Shown one piece after another: positions 16,622 through 25,588 of a DNA stretch of 64,000 nucleotides (within the stretch, counting starts at the first letter, position 1; each line of letters begins with the position of its first letter). Both the position numbers and the translations under genes were made by a program. The notes below the pieces were generated by a model. It ran no database searches. It worked only from the letters and a program-made list of their open reading frames with translations, and was not told the DNA's origin. Source of the stretch: JBLHLB01 sp047618505 (lineage in GTDB: Bacteria > Planctomycetota > UBA1135 > GCA-002686595); the NCBI GenBank assembly GCA_047618505.1, contig JBLHLB010000001.1, positions 4,312 to 68,311 of the forward strand, given 5' to 3'.

Positions 16622-19600
16622 CTAGCGAGCGTCTTCCCCGGCGGCGGACGCCTGGAACACTTCAGACTTCTTGTCGCCGCCTGAAATCAGGTAGGCAAGG
16701 AGATCTCGCAGCTCCTCGGGGTTCATTCCGTCGATCAGACCGCTGGGCATCTGAGAGAGCTGGGACTCTTCGATCGATTCGATTTCTGCTCGCCCGAAGG
16801 TGGTGGCCAGCGCCGTGCGGTCGCGCGCGTAGACGGTGACCTCATCCCCGTCCTCCACCAAGATACCCTCGGCGCTACGCCCCTCATTGTCGAAGACGAT
16901 GTGCGAGCCGTACTGATCGGAGATCACCTTGCTGGGTTCGACGATGGCCTCAAAGATGTCCGACACCGAGAACTTGTTGGCGACCGTCGTCAAGTCGGGA
17001 CCGATCGCCCCGCCTTCCCCGTCGAAGCGGTGACAGGTGCTGCACGAAGCGGCGTGGAAGAGGTTGCGACCCTCGCTGAAACTACGGCCAGAGAGTTCCT
17101 GACCGACAACCTCGGTGGCACCGTCGCGCGTCCACTGCCGACCCGGCCCCGCGATCGGCGTAATATCCTCCGGGAGCGCCGCGACCAGCGTTTGCCCGAG
17201 GAGGGAGGCAAGGGAGTGCTGCTCTGCAACGGTCAGTGTCTCCTCGGCTTCCTCGCGGATGTTCTCGAGGAAGCCAGCGTAGCTCGCTCCTCCAGGGTGC
17301 TCCGAAGCCTCCACGAAGAACGTGAAGTACTCCCTGCGCATGGGCATCGTCCAGCCCTCGGTGGCGTTGCGCAGGATGAGCGCATAGGCAATGTTTTGAA
17401 TCGGTGGCATGTTCGCGAGCATCTTGGCGATCGGTCCACCATAGGTGTCATTGCGCTTGATCAGCTCGGCCCACTCCGGCAGTTCGTCCGGATCGCCGCT
17501 GCTCATCAGCGACAGAGTCTTGGCGACGACCGTCGATGATCCAAGGTAGGTCAAGAGCCGCGCCAGCTCGGTATTGACGGCAGCGGACGCTGCGGGGAAT
17601 AGGGGGTCGAGGGCAGCGATCACATGCTCACGTAGCGCGTCGTCGGGCTCTCCCAGCCGCGTGAACGCGAGGGCGTAGGCCCGTAGTGCAGCCAGACGCT
17701 GCTGCTCTTCTAGCGCGGGCAGATCGAGACGGCCAAGCGCGGCGACGAGATCGGGAAGATCGTCTGCTACGCCCTGTCGCGCGAGCGCGATAAGCACCAT
17801 GACCGCGGCCTGCGGGTTCTCTTCACCCAGGGCGCGCGCACGCCATGTCTCGACGGGCTGATTCTCCACGGCGATGCGAGCGGCGAAGCGGATGAAACGG
17901 TCCGCGCTCGAGAGGCTTGGCCAGGCGGCCTCTACGGCGCCAGCGTCGACCTTACCGTGGAACGCTTCGAGAGCTCTGCGCTGTCCGCGCGCTTCCGAGC
18001 CCGCATCGGTGACGGCCGGTGTCACGGGCGCGGTGGACTCGGAGCCGGAGTAGCGAATCCGGTAGAGCGCCGATTGAGAGCCGCGGCCCCCCACCGTGAA
18101 ATAGAGCGAGCCATCAGCGCCGATAACCGCGTCCGTGACTCCGAGGGGCTTGGCCCAGGCAAAGTCCTCTTTGGTCGCGGAGTAGCTCGCGCCGTCGGGC
18201 TCAAGCTGGAGCATGTAGATCGTGCCGAAGGTCCAGTCCAGGAGGAACAGCGCCTCCTGGTACTTCGCGGGGAATTTCGCACCCGCTCCGAACACGATCC
18301 CCGTCGGGCAGCCGGGACCGATTTCGAGGACCGGCGGCAGGGAGTCCTCGTAGTACCGGGGCCACTTGCCCGTTCCGGCGCGCCAGCCAAATTCGCTACC
18401 ACTCGTGACATGACACACACGGGTCGGTCGATACCAGGGCGACCCGATGTCCCACTCCATATCGGAGTCGTAGGTGAACATCTCGCCCTGTTGGTTGAGC
18501 GCGATGTCGTACTGATTGCGAAACCCGTTGCTCACGATCTCGATGTCTTGGCCGTTTGGATCGCAGCGCGCGATCCACCCGCCGGGAGCGAGTTTGCCGC
18601 GGGCGTGACCGTTCGCGTCCCACTGACGTGGCAGGAGCAGATCCTCGTCCCAGTTGTCCGGTGCCCGTGAGCCGTCGAACTCAGGGGGCACGATGTGATT
18701 GCCGCCCATGAAGTACAGACCCTTGCCGTCCTGGGTCGGGAGAATTGCGTGCGGCCCGTGCTCACCGCCGTGACCAAGTTTGATGAGGTGCTCGGCCCTA
18801 TCGAGCTGGTCGTCGTCATCCGTGTCGGTGATGCGGTAGAGCCCCTCGCCATTCACGTTCACATAGAGCGAGTCGAACGCCCAGCACATCCCCTGCGCGC
18901 CGCTAACCTCGACAGGAACCTTCTCGACGCTCGTGACGGCGTCAGGATTCCCGATCTCGGCGGGGGTGACTCGGTAGATCCCGCGCTTGCCTTGATCGCT
19001 CGTGTACAAGCGTCCCTGGTCATCCTTCGCCAGCGAGACCCAGGAACCCTGCATCCCGTTCGGCACCGTGTAGAGCAAGTCCGCCTCGAAGCCGTCGGGC
19101 AAAGTCAGGCCCTCTGCCACCTGCGGCGCCTGGGGTCCGCCCCCCTTATCCGCCCTCATCGTCCCGGCATTCTCGTCGTAGCTAGCGATGCTGACGTTAT
19201 TGCTCCACACCAAGTCCTCGGAACCGACCGGGCCGAGCACCGTTACATCCGACCACCAGCCTTTCATGGCGGGGTTGGGAAGCGCGGCCTGCCACGATTC
19301 GTCCGTCACGATCGTTCGTCCGTCTGCGAAGGCGAGGCGCAGTGCGAGACCTGCGACACCCCCGTCGTTCCGGGCTCGAACTTCGATCGTATTCTTACCC
19401 GACAACAGGGCATCGGAGACGTCCAGTGACACGACCTCCTCCCAGCTGTCGTGGCTCCCGACCCGCTCGCCGTTGACCGAGACGACCATGTGGTTATCGC
19501 ACGAGCCCGAGAGCACTGCACTTGCTGGCGTAGCCGAAACTTCAAACGTCTTCTGGAAGACGACCTCTTGATCGTCGGTCGCCGGGCCGAGCCAGATCCA

Positions 19601-19705
19601 ATTCGGCGTGGACTGCGCGGCAACATTCGCTGTTTGGTCCGGTGCGTCGGTCGGCAATGGAGCGCAGGCCATGAGGGCCAGCAGGGCAATGTACTTCTTG
19701 GCCAA
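16622..19705 (-). CDS. PVC-type secreted dehydrogenase-like protein with C-terminal CxxCH haem domain
   Basis: About 1027 aa from TTG 19705, which is preceded by AAGAGAC and opens a short lipoprotein signal (AKKYIALLALMACAP); a GTG at 19762 is an alternative. Order of parts: a beta-sandwich at about 25-170; a six-bladed propeller of the PVC membrane-bound dehydrogenase type at about 190-560, opening with LPDGFEADLLYTVPNGMQG; a HEAT-like helical region at about 580-850; and a cytochrome domain with SCSTCHRFDGEGGAIGPDL (CxxCH encoded near 17031-17045) followed by IFEAIVEPSKVISDQYGS. Met residues later (QLSQMPSGLIDGM) could supply the axial ligand. Such proteins are greatly expanded in planctomycetes and are linked to sugar oxidation, but their reactions are mostly unproven. 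Confidence 0.9.
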   Translation of the reverse strand: MAKKYIALLALMACAPLPTDAPDQTANVAAQSTPNWIWLGPATDDQEVVFQKTFEVSATPASAVLSGSCDNHMVVSVNGERVGSHDSWEEVVSLDVSDALLSGKNTIEVRARNDGGVAGLALRLAFADGRTIVTDESWQAALPNPAMKGWWSDVTVLGPVGSEDLVWSNNVSIASYDENAGTMRADKGGGPQAPQVAEGLTLPDGFEADLLYTVPNGMQGSWVSLAKDDQGRLYTSDQGKRGIYRVTPAEIGNPDAVTSVEKVPVEVSGAQGMCWAFDSLYVNVNGEGLYRITDTDDDDQLDRAEHLIKLGHGGEHGPHAILPTQDGKGLYFMGGNHIVPPEFDGSRAPDNWDEDLLLPRQWDANGHARGKLAPGGWIARCDPNGQDIEIVSNGFRNQYDIALNQQGEMFTYDSDMEWDIGSPWYRPTRVCHVTSGSEFGWRAGTGKWPRYYEDSLPPVLEIGPGCPTGIVFGAGAKFPAKYQEALFLLDWTFGTIYMLQLEPDGASYSATKEDFAWAKPLGVTDAVIGADGSLYFTVGGRGSQSALYRIRYSGSESTAPVTPAVTDAGSEARGQRRALEAFHGKVDAGAVEAAWPSLSSADRFIRFAARIAVENQPVETWRARALGEENPQAAVMVLIALARQGVADDLPDLVAALGRLDLPALEEQQRLAALRAYALAFTRLGEPDDALREHVIAALDPLFPAASAAVNTELARLLTYLGSSTVVAKTLSLMSSGDPDELPEWAELIKRNDTYGGPIAKMLANMPPIQNIAYALILRNATEGWTMPMRREYFTFFVEASEHPGGASYAGFLENIREEAEETLTVAEQHSLASLLGQTLVAALPEDITPIAGPGRQWTRDGATEVVGQELSGRSFSEGRNLFHAASCSTCHRFDGEGGAIGPDLTTVANKFSVSDIFEAIVEPSKVISDQYGSHIVFDNEGRSAEGILVEDGDEVTVYARDRTALATTFGRAEIESIEESQLSQMPSGLIDGMNPEELRDLLAYLISGGDKKSEVFQASAAGEDAR

Positions 19706-19972
19706 GTCTCTTGATCCCGTCGTGTTGAGCGCCCGGTCCCTCGGCAGTTGTGGCGGAGCCACTGTTATTCCCTGCGCGCGGCTCCCATCGCTCGTTGCTC
19801 GATTTAGGGTATCCGCAAGCCCCCGCGCTAGACACGCCCAGCATGGATTCTATGTTTGGCCACATCCGTGTCACACCATCGTGCGATGATGCAGGCCCTC
19901 GGCGTTCACGTGCAGCGACTATGCCGTACGAAGCTGCCCCCACGAGCAGAGACTTGTCCCCCACAGGCTTCG
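19706..19972. promoter_or_regulatory. Divergent promoter region
   Basis: About 270 bp separate the CxxCH gene (minus) and the sialate esterase gene (plus) and must hold both promoters. No clear -35/-10 pairs or operators were found by eye. Confidence 0.35.
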
Positions 19973-21937
19973 ATGAGAGAGATGAATCCGCAGATGACGC
20001 CCATGAGAGCTTCCACCGTTGACGTGCTCACCCGGCCCGGCCGATGGCTTCTCGCGGCCGTAGCGTGCCTGGGGGCGTTCGCCGCGCCCGTGTACGCCCA
20101 GATGCCGAAGGAGAACGTGATTGAGGTGCCGGCGATCGGAGAGGGGCTATGTGTCAGCAATCTGTTCCAGTCGAACATGGTGCTGCAGCGGGACGACCCC
20201 ATCGCCGTGTGGGGCTGGGCCGCGCCTGGCGAGAAGGTCACCGTCTCGTTCGGCGGCGAACAGCAGACCGCGACGGCGAGCGCCAACCGGCGCTGGCGAG
20301 CAAGCCTGGCGGCCATGCCTGCCAACACGTCGCCCCAACGGATGACGGTCCGCGGCGCAAACGATGAGCTGGCCTTGGACAACATCCTCGTCGGTGATGT
20401 CTGGGTGCTTGGCGGACAGAGCAATATGGAGTTCGAGCTGGCGAAGGTTGAGAACGGGGCGCTTGAGATCGCGTCCGCGAACTTCCCTCAAATTCGAATC
20501 CTTACGGTGCCCTATAGTGACAGCGCCGAGGTGCGAGCGAGCTTCCCCCGACTGCACGAGTGGAGTGGCTGGTTCGGGCGCCACTTTCGCAAGGGGGACT
20601 GGGATGTGTGCACGCCCACGATCGCCAGCGAACTCTCGGCCATCGGCTTCGTGTTCGCGCGGCGCGTCCACAAGGCAAGCGGCGTCCCGATTGGGGTGAT
20701 CGACGCCTCACGCGGTGGAACCACCGTCGAGACCTGGGTTCCTTCGGACGTGCTACGGCAAATAGAGGACGCCTCGGTCGCGTCCAAGCTCGAGGAATGG
20801 GGCGGCAAGGTCGCCGAATGGGATCCGCAGGCGGACCTCGATCAACGCATCACGCGTCATCGCGAGCTCCTCGCGCGCCTGAAGGACGAAGGCAAGCCAA
20901 TCCCGGAGGACCAACGGGCGGAACCCGCAGACCTCAAACCGGGTCCGATCGCAGACCACAACTACCCGGGGAATTGCTTCGCCGGCATGATCGGCCCGCT
21001 GGTGGGTTTCCCTGTCAAGGGCGCCATCTTTCACCAGGGCTACAACAACGCCCTGAGCGGCATGCTGGGAGTCCGGCTATACCGCGACCTATTCCCGGTC
21101 ATGATCCGCTCCTGGCGCGAGGCCTTCGCGGATCCCCAGATGCCCTTCGGCATCCTCTCGCAATGCACGGACGGCTACCCGCAGACGCGCGACGACTACC
21201 TAGAGAAGATGCTCAACGCGGGGATCCACATACGCGCTGTGCAGTACGAGACTTTCCAGCAGCTCTTTGACGCCGGTGACAAGAACATCGGCTTCGCCAG
21301 CACCTACGACCTGCGCCGTCGCTGGTATCACCCCCAGGTGAAGGTGCCTGCGGGGGAGCGGATCGCTCGCTGGGCGCTGTCGACCCAGTACGGCTTCGGG
21401 GGCAAGCTGCCCTGGAAGCCGCCGATGCTGCTCAGCATGGAGGTGCAAGACGGCGCGCTCCTTCTGCAACTGGACGCGGAAGTCGGTGACCCCCTGGACG
21501 GGGCAATCGCGGGCTTCGCGATCGCCGGAGCGGATCGTAGGTTTCAGCCTGCGGAGGTGGCCTACGCCCAAGTTGGTGAGGACGACCGGGGCCGGCCGCG
21601 CAACGACCGCAAGCAGCTAGTCCTGACGAGCCCCCTCGTACCCGAGCCGATTCACTTCCGCTACGCCTGGGGCCGCAACCCCCTGGCCAACCTGCAGGTC
21701 ACGGGTAACAAGGATCTCCCCTTCGCCACCCAGCGCAGCGACGACTGGGATATGGGAACAGCGCCCCTGGGTGTGCTCGACAGCGAGATCGAAGGTCAGC
21801 TCTCGAGGCCCCAACGCAACCAGGTTCTGCAGGCCCTCCGCCAGGAAGACAAGCGCCGCAGCCTCGCAGAGGCCCGGGCGCTCCTCGAAGCAAACGGAAT
21901 GACCGTCGAGGCCGAGGCGAAAGAGATCAAGGACTAG
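19973..21937 (+). CDS. Sialate O-acetylesterase family protein (SASA)
   Basis: A predicted carbohydrate acetylesterase, exported by the signal LLAAVACLGAFAAPVYAQ. Four in-frame ATGs (19973, 19982, 19994, 20003) lie near the start and none has a clear ribosome site; 19973 is given, for 654 aa. The N-terminal beta-domain (LFQSNMVLQRDDPIAVWGWA) is typical of sialate-specific 9-O-acetylesterases. The catalytic segment is WVLGGQSNMEFEL (Ser in GQSNM), with GVIDASRGGTTVETWVP and AIFHQGYNN later; here the usual HQGE is HQGY. A C-terminal beta domain follows, and the end is a charged helix. It is divergent from the CxxCH gene. Confidence 0.88.
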   Translation: MREMNPQMTPMRASTVDVLTRPGRWLLAAVACLGAFAAPVYAQMPKENVIEVPAIGEGLCVSNLFQSNMVLQRDDPIAVWGWAAPGEKVTVSFGGEQQTATASANRRWRASLAAMPANTSPQRMTVRGANDELALDNILVGDVWVLGGQSNMEFELAKVENGALEIASANFPQIRILTVPYSDSAEVRASFPRLHEWSGWFGRHFRKGDWDVCTPTIASELSAIGFVFARRVHKASGVPIGVIDASRGGTTVETWVPSDVLRQIEDASVASKLEEWGGKVAEWDPQADLDQRITRHRELLARLKDEGKPIPEDQRAEPADLKPGPIADHNYPGNCFAGMIGPLVGFPVKGAIFHQGYNNALSGMLGVRLYRDLFPVMIRSWREAFADPQMPFGILSQCTDGYPQTRDDYLEKMLNAGIHIRAVQYETFQQLFDAGDKNIGFASTYDLRRRWYHPQVKVPAGERIARWALSTQYGFGGKLPWKPPMLLSMEVQDGALLLQLDAEVGDPLDGAIAGFAIAGADRRFQPAEVAYAQVGEDDRGRPRNDRKQLVLTSPLVPEPIHFRYAWGRNPLANLQVTGNKDLPFATQRSDDWDMGTAPLGVLDSEIEGQLSRPQRNQVLQALRQEDKRRSLAEARALLEANGMTVEAEAKEIKD

Positions 21938-21940
21938 CAG

Positions 21941-22206
21941 CCCGTGACGACTCGGTCCGAGGCACGCACTACGCAGAGGTTGCCGAAGCGCTGGAGTCAG
22001 GTGGCGTTCCGACAGAGGCCACCTTCGCCGGGCACCTTGGCACCTACGGAGCTTCGATCGGTGAAGCCGTGACGCTCAGCCGCGACGGAGACGAGTTGCT
22101 GCTCGTGATCGAGTGTCACGCGTACGGTGACTCCGGCGCCGCAAAGGTCACAGCTCGCGGAAGCCGCAAACCATTATTCCACCTACAGGCCTATGCAAGT
22201 CAGGAA
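21941..22206 (+). pseudogene. Possible gene fragment in the gap before the BNR protein
   Basis: One frame reads protein-like without a stop across the whole gap (for example HYAEVAEALESGGVPTEAT, GHLGTYGASIGEAVTLSRDG, ELLLVIECHAYGDSGAAKVT). There is no ATG; a GTG at 22069 is the only start, and the frame runs into the next gene's start region. The charge pattern and lack of a start suggest a truncated remnant. No family recognised. Confidence 0.35.
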
Positions 22207-22207
22207 C

Positions 22208-24088
22208 ATGAACCGATCACTCTCGTCCCTCGTATTCGCATTGTTGCTCTTCCTCGGCGCTGCGTGCGCGAGCAAAACCAGCGCGAAGCCGGCACCCTCG
22301 GCCGAAGCGAATAAGCGCTGGGAGGCTCTGCCCGCCATCAACACGGGCACGGTCAATGCCCTGGGGGGAGATCACGAGACGCTGCTCCTCGCTGGAACCG
22401 GCGCCGGTCTCCACGTGTCCGAGAATCAGGGCGACTCGTGGCAAAGGCGCAGTCCCGCAGACTGGCGAATCCTGTCGGCCCTCAGGACGACCCCAGGTAC
22501 GGTCCTGACGGGAACGTACCGACGCGGAGTCCAACGCTCGGCGGACGGGGGCGCGACCTGGGAGCCGGTCGGTTTCGCGAACAACGTCTATGTCGACGCG
22601 CTCCTGGAGGACTCCGAGGGGCGCATCTTCGCCGCCGTGGCACACTCGGTCGACGGGGAGCCGGCGGGTATTTTTCGCTCGGATGATGACGGGAAGACCT
22701 GGGCTCCGAGTGGATTGCAGGATCAGCACACGCATTCCCTAAGCTCCCCGCTGCTCGGGCAGCTCTACGCGGGCGCGAAGAACGGAACGTTCCGTTCGCG
22801 CGACGGCGGCGCAACGTGGTCGCGCGTGGAGGCCTTGTCGTTGGGCGCACCCTTGTCCGAGGTCGTCAGCCTGGACAACACCCTCTGCGCCAGCTTCGCC
22901 GAGCCACGTCACCGCGCGCCCGGAGCGGGAGTCCTGTGCTCGACCGACGAGGGCGCCACCTGGACAACGATGACGGGCCTGCCGGCGGAGACCTCGGTGC
23001 ACGCGCTGGCGGTGGTCGGCGAAACGATCTTCGCGGCAACGGGCGATCTGCACGGACGCGGGGGAAGGGGGCTGTACAGATCGCGAGATCGCCGCAGCTG
23101 GGAGCCGGCTGGCCTCCAGGACCACTGGCTAGTCTCCTTGATGGTCACCCCGGACCGGATCCTCTACGCCGGCGCGGAGGGTTCAGGAGCATTCGCATCG
23201 CGCGACGGCGGCTCGACCTGGACCCCCACAAGCGACGGAATCGAGAACTGGAACGATGCCGCTCTCGCGCTCGACCGTGCCGGCCGCCTCTTCGCTCTCA
23301 CCTTGCGCGAGCTCTACGCATTCGACGAGCCGAGCGGCTCCTGGACTTCCCATAACCTCCCCGAAGGCACCGCACCGCCGACGCCCTGGAACTTCCTCGG
23401 CCGGGACGACGGCACGCTCGTCCTCCCCGGCCGCGGCTGTGTGTTCGTCTCGAATGACGCGGGACGAAGCTGGATCCAGAGCGTAATCCCGGGCTCTTCG
23501 AGCGAGGTGTTCGCCCTCCATGAGGCCGAGGACGGTCGACTCTTCGCCGTGCTGAGCGGCCAGGGCCTGTTCGTACTCGAACGACCAGACCAGGCTTGGG
23601 CTCGCGTCGACGCGCCGGGCGACTGCATCGGAGCCTTCGTCAGCTCCGCCGGGACGTTGTTTGCCCTCGGCGCCGAAGGCCTTTGGCGAGCGCCGGTAAG
23701 CGGCGAGTGGGAGCGGGTCGGTCCGCCGGGCCAACGTGCCTTCGCCATGCACAGCAGCGGAGATCTCCTGTTCCTCGCGAGCCCCCCGGAGGGCGTCCTC
23801 GAAAGCGGGGACGACGGCCAAACCTGGAAGCCAGCGATCGAGGCGCTGCGCCAATTCACTCAGCAGCCAGGCTACCTGGCGGTGCACTCGCTGCTCGGTC
23901 TGCCGAATGGAGGTCTGCTCGCGGCGACGTTTAGCAACGGTGTCCTGCTACGGGAGCCGGACGGTGCTTGGACTAACGTGACGGACGAGCTCCCCACCCT
24001 ATCGGCGGGTGACATTAGCTCGGGACCGGACGGACATGTCTACTTGCACACGACCGCGGGCGTGTTCAGGTACTCCACGCCAGAGTAG
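22208..24088 (+). CDS. BNR/Asp-box repeat lipoprotein (sialidase- or sortilin-like propeller)
   Basis: ATG 22208 (weak AGG upstream) starts a lipoprotein signal ending LLLFLGAACASK. The 626-aa product is built of Asp-box repeats, S-x-D-x-G-x-[ST]-W, seen at least eight times: SADGGATWEP, SDDDGKTWAP, SRDGGATWSR, STDEGATWTT, SRDGGSTWTP, SNDAGRSWIQ, SGDDGQTWKP and a weaker SENQGDSWQR. This predicts a six- to ten-bladed beta-propeller at the cell surface. Asp boxes are structural and do not prove sialidase activity; no Arg triad was located. The context of esterases upstream fits glycan binding or hydrolysis. Confidence 0.82.
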   Translation: MNRSLSSLVFALLLFLGAACASKTSAKPAPSAEANKRWEALPAINTGTVNALGGDHETLLLAGTGAGLHVSENQGDSWQRRSPADWRILSALRTTPGTVLTGTYRRGVQRSADGGATWEPVGFANNVYVDALLEDSEGRIFAAVAHSVDGEPAGIFRSDDDGKTWAPSGLQDQHTHSLSSPLLGQLYAGAKNGTFRSRDGGATWSRVEALSLGAPLSEVVSLDNTLCASFAEPRHRAPGAGVLCSTDEGATWTTMTGLPAETSVHALAVVGETIFAATGDLHGRGGRGLYRSRDRRSWEPAGLQDHWLVSLMVTPDRILYAGAEGSGAFASRDGGSTWTPTSDGIENWNDAALALDRAGRLFALTLRELYAFDEPSGSWTSHNLPEGTAPPTPWNFLGRDDGTLVLPGRGCVFVSNDAGRSWIQSVIPGSSSEVFALHEAEDGRLFAVLSGQGLFVLERPDQAWARVDAPGDCIGAFVSSAGTLFALGAEGLWRAPVSGEWERVGPPGQRAFAMHSSGDLLFLASPPEGVLESGDDGQTWKPAIEALRQFTQQPGYLAVHSLLGLPNGGLLAATFSNGVLLREPDGAWTNVTDELPTLSAGDISSGPDGHVYLHTTAGVFRYSTPE

Positions 24089-24360
24089 AGCCCGGCAGCC
24101 GCCTTGGACCGATTGGTTCCTGCAGTGCGAATACGCCAGTCTTCGGTGTCAGGAGAATCTCGAACGAGCCACGGGCCTTGCGGGGCAGCGGTGCTCAAGT
24201 CGGCAACGTCGAAGGCCCTAGACAGGATGACCTCTTCCTCTGTCAGGTTCTCAATCGAGAGCATCTTCCTTCCCAGTAGAGCGAGCCATCGCCCCTCGTC
24301 TAGCGCTCTGGAAGGTGATCAACGGGCGCCGCGTAATTTTCCGCGACGAGTCTAGCCATC
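24040..24360 (-). pseudogene. Decayed coding fragment, unknown family
   Basis: On the minus strand two frames join into one protein-like reading: MARLVAENYAAPVDHLPER in one frame to about 24303, then ALDEGRWLALLGRKMLSIEN and TEEEVILSRAFDVADLS in another, running to 24040. The join would need one base, so this looks like the end of a frameshifted gene. Its tail overlaps the end of the BNR gene head to tail. I do not recognise the family. Confidence 0.35.
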
Positions 24361-24842
24361 GCGGCTACAAGTGATCGGCCACGAAGATCACCGACGCGAA
24401 CCCTAGACTCTCGGCCCCACGGCCACATGCGAAAGGCCAATTCCTCATCGGCACCCCACCCCTCACTGACACCTGCACACACCGAACACGAACCGCCTCG
24501 CATCGTCTGTCCGGCCAGACACGACCGCGCCGTTCGCGCGGGCCGGATGCAAACCAAGAACAACAGCGCCAGCGATGCAATAGGTAGCGCGCTCCTGGAA
24601 CTAAGACCACTTGCCTAAGTGAGTCGATTATACCGCTCTACGGAGTCGACCTCGATTAGGCCCCCAGCTCAGCCGAACATCGTGAAGTACCAAGCAGAGC
24701 TCGCTTAACGACAGCGACGTCCCATACCCTCCCGTGCACGAGGCAAAGGTTAGATAGGGAAGATTCAGATCCCCTGCTCCGACCTGCTAGCTGGGGGGAC
24801 CGCTGGCTCTTGTGGAGAGGATTCGGTCGGCTACGGACGTGC
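24361..24842. other. Gene-free stretch
   Basis: No supported gene, RNA or repeat. Open frames are short, and their composition is that of non-coding GC-rich DNA. With the fragment before it, the area looks like decayed sequence. Confidence 0.4.
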
Positions 24843-25025
24843 TCATGCGACGCCCTTGGGGGAGGACGTCCCTGAACCTGAATTGCCCCCGGAAGGACTC
24901 TTCTCCCCGGAGTGCAGCCCTTCTTCCGTGGGCTCTTGCGAAGCCCCCCAGAGGAGTAAACCTACTGCGGAGGCAACCATGAGACTGACGATCGACCCGA
25001 TTACAAAGATCAAGACGTCGCTCAC
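24843..25025 (-). CDS. Very small membrane protein, coupled to the gene upstream
   Basis: 60 aa from GTG 25025, with the ribosome site AGAGG eight bases upstream. One strong TM helix (VLIFVIGSIVSLMVASAVGLLLWG) is followed by a Ser/Gly/Glu-rich polar tail. Its GTG overlaps the stop of the upstream gene (GTGA), which supports a real gene despite its size. The layout, with one TM and a short hydrophilic tail, resembles small subunits or assembly factors of membrane complexes; no function assigned. Confidence 0.6.
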   Translation of the reverse strand: MSDVLIFVIGSIVSLMVASAVGLLLWGASQEPTEEGLHSGEKSPSGGNSGSGTSSPKGVA

Positions 25026-25273
25026 GATTGACCTCTCTTCCCGGCCAGCAGCAGCGAGCCAAGCGATAGGATCGACGGGACCCAAAGACCAACGAACAGA
25101 CCCTGCTCGCGGTCGACGCGGAACCAAAGGTAGACGGAGAACAGGAACGAGAAGCCAGCTGCGAGAACAAAGATGGCTTGGGCGGCGCGGAGACGGGATA
25201 CGTAATTCATCCTAGATACCCCCGCGGCATGCTCACGTCGGTCGGCCGGGGCGGATGTTTTTGATTCACTCAT
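25022..25273 (-). CDS. Small two-helix membrane protein
   Basis: 83 aa from ATG 25273, preceded by AAGAGAC. A polar N-terminus with Ser/Lys/Ala is followed by two TM helices (AIFVLAAGFSFLFSVYLWF and GLWVPSILSLGSLLLAG). The stop overlaps the next start (GTGA), so it forms a coupled pair with the 60-aa protein. No family recognised. Confidence 0.6.
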   Translation of the reverse strand: MSESKTSAPADRREHAAGVSRMNYVSRLRAAQAIFVLAAGFSFLFSVYLWFRVDREQGLFVGLWVPSILSLGSLLLAGKRGQS

Positions 25274-25588
25274 GGTTTTAGTCTCTTGAATTTGGGCCAG
25301 CAATCGCCTGCTGTTCGATCACCGCAGTCGCGCGGATGCATGCACCGCATAATATCACGGGTGGAACTCTCGAGCATGGCCCAGTCCTCCTGTTCAAGCC
25401 GCGAAAGGCGGACTCACCCGCCCTCCTAAGCACCAAAGAGGAGCACCCGGCCGGGCGAGCCACCTTAATTGCCTGGCCATACTCAGCAGACGGAGCCGCC
25501 CACCCGACAGCGAAACGTGCTGTCCTTCACCAAGAAACAAAGCTCGCTCTCTGTGCTCCGATAGCTGTGAGTTTGAGGTTTCGTTCCC
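25274..25588. other. Promoter region and gene-free stretch
   Basis: About 315 bp between the small membrane pair and the end of the renalase-like gene. It must hold the promoter for the pair. An 86-codon plus-strand frame (25336-25596) runs across it, but it has no ribosome site and no recognisable protein pattern. Confidence 0.35.
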
